Source: Stercorarius parasiticus
Taxonomy: Eukaryota > Chordata > Aves > Charadriiformes > Stercorariidae
DNA: 64,000 bases
Reading direction: 5' to 3'
Assembly: GCA_013396915.1 (NCBI GenBank)
Contig: VWZL01000908.1
Location: 71,944 to 135,943 of the forward strand
Shown: positions 62,426 through 64,000 of the stretch, one piece after another
Numbering within the stretch: position 1 is the first letter of the stretch
Layout of the letters: each line of letters begins with the position of its first letter
Notes under the pieces: model-generated
What the model saw: the letters and a program-made list of their open reading frames with translations, nothing else
Database searches by the model: none
What the model was told of the DNA's origin: nothing
Program-made: the position numbers and the translations under genes

Positions 62426-62520
62426 GTGCCTGGGAAGATTCTTCCCAAGAAAGAAGACCGTGCCTGGGAAGATTTTTCCAAGGAAGAAGAAGATTACGCT
62501 TGGGAAGATTCCCTGAAAAA
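62426..62520 (+). repeat. Three imperfect tandem units inside the LTR
   Basis: Units begin GTGCCTGGGAAGATT at 62,426 and 62,460, and CGCTTGGGAAGATT at 62,497, giving periods of 34 and 37 bases followed by a truncated third unit. Because 34 and 37 are not multiples of three, each repeat is read in a different frame, so the open frames across it are not evidence of a repeated protein motif. Confidence 0.85.
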
Positions 62521-62607
62521 GACTCTGAAACCAGGACCCATGATGTCTTTATCTCTGCCTTTTTCGCTATCTTTTCCTTTCTCTATCCCTCAGTTTCTCT
62601 TTTCTCT

Positions 62608-62745
62608 TAGAATTGTTAAGTAACAGAGTTGTTAAGTAATGACCTTAAGTACAACCTTAAGTACCACTTGCCATAAGTTGTCCTATACCTGTTAAGTAAC
62701 ACAATGTATACCCCACCACTTGCCATAATTTATTATATACCTAAC
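62608..62745 (+). repeat. Short GTTAAGTAA / CCACTTGCCATAA repeats in LTR 3' part
   Basis: TTGTTAAGTAA occurs twice in close succession near 62,616 and 62,631, with related CTTAAGTAC copies after. CCACTTGCCATAA occurs at about 62,664 and 62,715 (period about 51). The repeats lie before the AATAAA and were probably produced by slippage within the retroviral LTR. Confidence 0.75.
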
Positions 62746-62793
62746 CAATTATCATGGACTTGTTAAGACCTATACTAATCATTCTGGGAAGCT

Positions 62794-62799
62794 AATAAA
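62794..62799 (+). terminator. LTR polyadenylation signal AATAAA
   Basis: A canonical hexamer lies about 110 bases before the LTR end, the expected region for the R/U5 boundary. T-rich and TG-containing sequence follows. Confidence 0.6.
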
Positions 62800-62906
62800 T
62801 GTTTCTATATGGACCTTGAGATTTATCTCACCTTAGTCCATGCCGTTGGGAATTTATGAATCTGAAGTCACTTATCCCCCCTCATTCCTGAGAGTGGGAC
62901 GTGACA

Positions 62907-62911
62907 ACTGT
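62907..62911. repeat. Right target-site duplication of LTR (ACTGT)
   Basis: Exact copy of 61,921-61,925, immediately after the LTR's terminal CA. It marks the boundary to the base. Confidence 0.85.
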
Positions 62912-64000
62912 TTACCGCATCCCTACATCCACATACAGAATTCATTCACAAAGAGTAGACTAAGCCTCTTCCAAAGTGAGTGAAAATCTCACAAGCTTGC
63001 AAGCATTTTATCGAAAAGATTTAATGCTAACACAAGTCTAGAAAGTAGGATTCAAAAGCTTTTGATGCCTGAAGAAAATACTTATCTCTCTTTATTTCAA
63101 AAGAATCAAAAGAGTTTTCAAACAGTACTGGGAAACTGTATTTTAAATATCAGAAATTATCTGTTATCTTTAAATCTTTGTTGAAATGCTCTATTTCTGC
63201 TAAAGGGGAAGTTTGGTAAATTTCTAGAATTTTTTTAGTCGTATTCATATATTTTTCCAATACATTCTTTTTCAAACACTTTCATCTGTCAAAGGCAAAG
63301 GGAGGAAAAATACAAAAATTGTCACTAGTATCCTAATAGTGTATTTTCTGTCAATAGCTGCTAATATTTAAATTCTCCACGAATGGTATCCCTCTTGAAA
63401 CTCTTATGAAATGTTTATATTATAATTTTTTTTTTAAATTATCTTCACAATTCTCTCAGTTTGGATAACTTGAATTTACTTGTGGTCCGTAATAAAATAG
63501 TTAATTGGGGATTTATCTAAGAGACTCTACTGCCTTGTGGTGGAGTACGTGCAACAGAAATATTTCTATATGCATAGTCAGTGTTTAACTGACTTGATTG
63601 TGTTTGGTGTATAAGAGCTGGATCTTTTAAAGGAGATAAATCTGTTCACATTTGTTGCTGCACACACAATAAATGTGAGGCATAATTTAAACTTTTTTTT
63701 TTTAATTCTCTGAAGCTCTTATCATCCCTCCCATTTCCGCTCCAGGAAAATAATATATTTTTATTGATAGTCGGCAAGTATGATTTAAATTGATCTATTT
63801 CACACTCTCTCTCTCAAACTCTTTACTAAATTGATTTTAATTGCTGCATAATCTGGTGAAAATCAACAATTGGCAGACTGCACTCAAGATGTAATTGAGA
63901 ACAGAATAGCAGGGGTTTTGCATATGTGGGACTGAGCTGTATAGTGTATACGCGGGAAAGATGATGTGATAGAAAGGCTTTGCAGTAATAAGAAAGTAAA
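62912..64000. other. Noncoding DNA, end resembling conserved noncoding sequence
   Basis: From about 63,500 to 63,950 the sequence keeps mid-complexity, low-repeat texture with several homeodomain-like words ('aaattgattttaattgctg', TAATTGA), of the kind common in conserved vertebrate enhancers. No frame or repeat is recognised. The judgement is by composition only. Confidence 0.4.

Larger units (their letters stand above)
61926..62906 (+). mobile_element. Solo LTR of an ERVL-like endogenous retrovirus, 981 bp
   Basis: The element begins TGTAAGGGACGG and ends GGGACGTGACA, so it has TG...CA ends, and is flanked by a perfect 5-bp duplication ACTGT. Five-base duplications are characteristic of class III (ERVL-like) integration, and the ends look like avian ERVL LTRs; some other classes can also give five. 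No primer-binding site, gag, pol or env sequence adjoins, so it is a solo LTR left by recombination between two LTRs. Plus orientation is set by the order: a GC box (GGGGCGTGG, 62,342-62,350), a TATA-like CATAAAAGGG (about 62,370) and AATAAA at 62,794-62,799. Class assignment rests on the duplication length and end motifs. Confidence 0.88.

Noticed and set aside
62254..62610. 118-codon frame inside the LTR as a viral accessory protein
   Set aside because: The tandem units it crosses have periods not divisible by three, so the same DNA is read in different frames; this indicates an incidental open frame.
1..64000. CRISPR arrays, operons, bacterial mobile elements, riboswitches
   Set aside because: No regularly spaced repeats, no ribosome-binding-site architecture and no long clustered frames; the repeat content is vertebrate.

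Overview
The window looks like bird nuclear DNA. It is AT-rich, poor in CpG, lacks bacterial gene architecture, and its recognisable repeats are the avian set: CR1 LINE fragments with the octamer tail (ATTCTATG/ATTCTGTG), one ERVL-like solo LTR, and worn relics of very old amniote SINE/MITE families. Recognisable mobile DNA covers roughly 8 percent, which fits a bird better than a turtle or crocodilian. I could not identify the species or the locus. I find no convincing host protein-coding gene, tRNA, rRNA or known small RNA; the window reads as a gene desert or the inside of a very large intron.

Layout. 1-26 kb: unique AT-rich DNA with old repeat relics (about 2.4, 5.0, 7.1, 9.8, 21.9 kb), a CpG-enriched patch at 14.9-15.3 kb and a possible exon at 16.3-16.6 kb. 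26.2-28.5 kb: a minus-strand CR1 that unusually keeps its 5' half (ORF1 esterase domain and ORF2 endonuclease domain) but has lost the reverse transcriptase. It ends at two single-N placeholders flanking an exact 232-bp duplication, most likely an assembly artefact. 28.5-41.4 kb: unique DNA with one MIR-like relic. 41.4-42.1 kb: plus-strand CR1 3' end. 43.4-44.0 kb: minus-strand CR1 3' end. 44-59.7 kb: unique DNA with old SINE-like relics and a 100-bp CR1 tail at 51.1 kb. 59.7-59.9 kb: small minus-strand CR1. 61.9-62.9 kb: a 981-bp solo LTR with a perfect 5-bp target duplication. 62.9-64 kb: unique DNA that resembles conserved noncoding sequence.

There is no set of genes acting together here. 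The CR1 pieces are dead copies of one retrotransposon superfamily; the LTR is the recombination scar of an endogenous retrovirus. I found no credible undescribed multi-gene system. The best leads are the clean solo LTR with its promoter-like spacing, the RT-deleted CR1 with the suspect assembly join, the possible exon near 16.3 kb, and a few compact symmetric motifs (nuclear-receptor-like everted repeat at 23.3 kb, p53-like triple half-site at 20.5 kb). Repeat boundaries are judged by eye and are good to about 10 bases unless a target duplication or N fixes them.
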